8,170 nucleotides of DNA from an uncultured Christensenella sp. (GTDB lineage: Bacteria > Bacillota > Clostridia > Christensenellales > Borkfalkiaceae): assembly GCA_905212395.1 (NCBI GenBank), contig CAJMEI010000043.1, forward strand, positions 1-8,170, read 5' to 3'. Shown here piece by piece: positions 6,492 to 8,170 of the stretch; within the stretch, counting starts at the first letter, position 1, and each line of letters starts with the position of its first letter. Under the pieces are notes generated by a model that had not been told where the DNA came from, searched no databases, and worked only from the letters and a program-made list of their open reading frames with translations. Both the position numbers and the translations under genes were made by a program.

Positions 6492-7714
6492 AATATTGTC
6501 TAATCGGGGAAAAGTTGGGGCATAGTTATTCGTCTTTTATTCACAACAGAATGGGGGTAGAATATTCTTTGCAAGCTTTTCCTGCGTCCGATTTACCAAA
6601 CTTTGTCGCAAGTCGTAAATTTGACGGGTTTAACGTTACAATCCCATATAAAAAAGCGATAATTCCTTATTTAGACGAAATTTCCCAAGAAGCTAAAAAA
6701 ATAGGCGCGGTAAATACCGTTATAAATAAAAACGGAAAACTTTTAGGCTATAATACCGATTATTTCGGCTTAACGTACGCCTTAAAAAAAGCTAATATCG
6801 CAATAAAAAATAAAAACGTTATTATTCTCGGTTCGGGCGGAGCATCTTTAACCGCTCAAACAGTTTGCCAAGATCAAAAAGCAAAAAGCGTAACGGTTGT
6901 AAGTAGAACGGGGCAAGTAAATTACGATAACGTTTACGATAAAAAAGACGCGCAAGTAGTAATAAATTGTACGCCTGTCGGTATGTTTTTAAATAGCGAA
7001 GACAGCGTTATAGATTTATCTAAATTTCCTTTATTAGTCGGCGCGTTCGATTTAATTTACAATCCCTTGCGTACTAAGTTTATTTTGCAAGCGGAAAGCT
7101 TAGGCGTAAAGGTCGGAAACGGACTGAGAATGTTAGTCGCCCAAGCTGTAAAATCGGAAGAAATTTGGCAAAATAAAAAGTTTTCGGACATGGATATAGA
7201 AAACGTTTATAAAGAATTATTGCGGGAAAAATTAAACGTTGTACTTATCGGAATGGCGTGTTGCGGTAAAAGCACTATCGGCAAAAGCTTAGCTACTAAA
7301 CTTGGCAAAAGCTACGTCGATACGGACGAAGAAATTTTTAATACGTTTGGTAAAACACCACAAGATATTATTTTAAAGCAAGGCGAAAGCGTTTTCAGGC
7401 AAATGGAAAGGGAAGTGGTTAAAAAGGTTGCAAAGTTAGGAAATTACGTTATTGCAACGGGTGGCGGAGTTTGCCTTAACGGCGATAACGTTTCCGATTT
7501 AAAGAAGAACGGAATTGTAGTTTTAATAAATAGAAATTTGGATTTATTAAATTGCGATAATAGACCTATTTCCAAAGCCGAAGGTATAAAGGAGCTGTAC
7601 GCCCGTAGGAAAAGCGTTTACGAAAACGCAAAAGATTTTACCGTAGAAAACAATTCTACCGTATCGGACGCGGTAGAAAGCGTGGAGAAAATATATGAAA
7701 ATTTTAGTAATTAA
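6488..7714 (+). CDS. aroE-aroK: Shikimate dehydrogenase-shikimate kinase fusion
   Basis: A single 408-aa reading frame carries two consecutive pathway enzymes. Residues 1 to about 243 are shikimate dehydrogenase (3-dehydroshikimate to shikimate): GHSYSSFIHN (11-20), GFNVTIPYKK (47-56) with Lys55 as the likely catalytic Lys, GAVNTV (73-78), GYNTDYFG (87-94) with Asp91, nucleotide-binding GSGGAS (115-120), NCTPVGM (160-166) and NGLRMLVAQA (211-220). Residues about 248-408 are shikimate kinase: P-loop GMACCGKST (255-263), DTDEEI (278-283), GESVFRQME (299-307) with Arg304, ATGGGV (323-328) and NRPIS (358-362). Key residues of both domains are present and no stop or shift separates them. Ser-Phe replaces the usual Ser-Pro in SxSPxxHN. 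AAGGA (6477-6481) lies 6 nt before the ATG, which overlaps the pheA stop by 4 nt. The gene overlaps aroQ by 20 nt. Confidence 0.95.
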   Translation: MKYCLIGEKLGHSYSSFIHNRMGVEYSLQAFPASDLPNFVASRKFDGFNVTIPYKKAIIPYLDEISQEAKKIGAVNTVINKNGKLLGYNTDYFGLTYALKKANIAIKNKNVIILGSGGASLTAQTVCQDQKAKSVTVVSRTGQVNYDNVYDKKDAQVVINCTPVGMFLNSEDSVIDLSKFPLLVGAFDLIYNPLRTKFILQAESLGVKVGNGLRMLVAQAVKSEEIWQNKKFSDMDIENVYKELLREKLNVVLIGMACCGKSTIGKSLATKLGKSYVDTDEEIFNTFGKTPQDIILKQGESVFRQMEREVVKKVAKLGNYVIATGGGVCLNGDNVSDLKKNGIVVLINRNLDLLNCDNRPISKAEGIKELYARRKSVYENAKDFTVENNSTVSDAVESVEKIYENFSN

Positions 7715-8141
7715 CGGTGTAAACTTAAATATGCTAGGTATACGCGAACCCGATTTATACGGCAAGCAAGATTATAAATCGCTTGTGAAATTTATTAAAA
7801 TTTGCGCAAAAAATTTAAACGTAAAATGCAAAATAAAGCAGTTTAACGAAGAAGGCAAAATCGTAACTAGTATACAAAAGGCAAGAACTAAGTTTGACGC
7901 AATAGTAATAAACGCAGGCGCGTACACTCACACTAGCGTTGCCATTTTAGACGCTTTAAAAGCTGTAGCTTTACCCGTTGCGGAAGTTCATTTAACGGAT
8001 ATTGCCACTCGTGAAGAGTTTAGAAAGTTTAGCTATATATCGCTATACGCCGATGTTTTAATTAAAGGGGAAGGTTTTAACGGGTATAAAAAAGCGTTAG
8101 AATTTTTAAAAGATAAGTTTAATAAATCGGCTTGTGAATAA
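7695..8141 (+). CDS. aroQ: 3-dehydroquinate dehydratase, type II
   Basis: Dehydrates 3-dehydroquinate to 3-dehydroshikimate (third step). At 148 aa it has the small flavodoxin-like size of type II dehydroquinases, which form dodecamers. Motifs: INGVNLNMLGIREPDLYG (6-23) with Arg17 and the likely catalytic Tyr22, QFNEEGKI (49-56), INAGAYTHTSVAILDAL (72-88), AEVHLTDI (96-103) with His99, and REEFR (106-110). Phe50 stands where many members have Ser (QSN), and TDI replaces the common SNI; the catalytic residues remain. The start has GGAG (7684-7687) at 7-nt spacing within the end of aroE-aroK. It is the last gene of the operon, 6 nt before the closing hairpin. The symbol aroQ is also used for chorismate mutases; here it means the dehydroquinase. 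Confidence 0.95.
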   Translation: MKILVINGVNLNMLGIREPDLYGKQDYKSLVKFIKICAKNLNVKCKIKQFNEEGKIVTSIQKARTKFDAIVINAGAYTHTSVAILDALKAVALPVAEVHLTDIATREEFRKFSYISLYADVLIKGEGFNGYKKALEFLKDKFNKSACE

Positions 8142-8147
8142 AACGAT

Positions 8148-8170
8148 AGGGACTGTGTAAAACAGTCCCT
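8148..8170 (+). terminator. Probable operon-end intrinsic terminator hairpin (cut by window edge)
   Basis: AGGGACTGT (8148-8156) pairs perfectly with ACAGTCCCT (8162-8170) around a GTAAA loop, 6 nt after the aroQ stop. Position and GC-rich stem suit a Rho-independent terminator, but the window stops at the last base of the stem, so the T-tract cannot be seen. Confidence 0.72.

Noticed and set aside
583..7765. Several minus-strand open frames of about 64-93 codons inside the aro genes (for example 583-810, 3145-3426, 7547-7765).
   Set aside because: Each lies wholly or largely antisense to a gene with full family motifs, shows no recognisable domain, and has a composition expected from the reverse of AT-rich coding DNA.
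7695..8141. AroQ with NAGAYTH in place of NPGAYTH as a sign of lost function.
   Set aside because: Ala at this position occurs in known active type II dehydroquinases such as that of Mycobacterium tuberculosis (recalled, not searched), and the catalytic Tyr, Arg and His are retained.

Overview
The window holds one compact operon, all on the plus strand, that encodes every step of the shikimate pathway plus the prephenate branches to phenylalanine and tyrosine. In order it reads: a short Phe/Tyr-rich leader ORF with a terminator hairpin, then DAHP synthase (aroF), prephenate dehydrogenase (tyrA), dehydroquinate synthase (aroB), EPSP synthase (aroA), chorismate synthase (aroC), bifunctional chorismate mutase/prephenate dehydratase (pheA), a shikimate dehydrogenase-shikimate kinase fusion (aroE-aroK), and type II dehydroquinase (aroQ). 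A closing hairpin sits at the right edge.

The DNA is AT-rich, with many TTA, AAA, AGA and ATA codons. TGA works as a stop (ends of aroF and pheA) and TGG is Trp, so the code is standard. Gene content and order (type I-beta DAHP synthase at the head, then tyrA-aroB-aroA-aroC-pheA-aroE/K-aroQ) resemble operons of low-GC Clostridia and relatives. I infer a Firmicutes/Clostridia-like bacterium, perhaps uncultured, but no marker gene is present to prove it.

Layout. Positions 1-175 are leader RNA and hold the most interesting signal. A 20-codon ORF (16-78) has its own Shine-Dalgarno, and nine of its last twelve sense codons are Phe or Tyr, with no Trp. Its stop codon touches a segment (78-89) that can pair with the 5' arm (127-138) of a 12-bp intrinsic terminator (127-159) standing just before the aroF ribosome binding site. 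This is the architecture of ribosome-mediated transcription attenuation, as in pheA or trp leaders of enteric bacteria. From 176 to 8141 the genes touch or overlap everywhere except for a 9-nt gap between aroC and pheA. A 9-bp hairpin at 8148-8170 follows the last stop.

How it works together. Erythrose-4-phosphate and PEP pass through AroF, AroB, AroQ, AroE, AroK, AroA and AroC to chorismate. The mutase domain of PheA makes prephenate, which goes to phenylpyruvate (PheA) or 4-hydroxyphenylpyruvate (TyrA). Only the final aminotransferase is not encoded here, and no trp genes are present. Control appears to act at two levels. Leader translation would sense charged tRNA-Phe and tRNA-Tyr. The ferredoxin-like N-terminal domain of AroF and the ACT domain of PheA are likely feedback sites.
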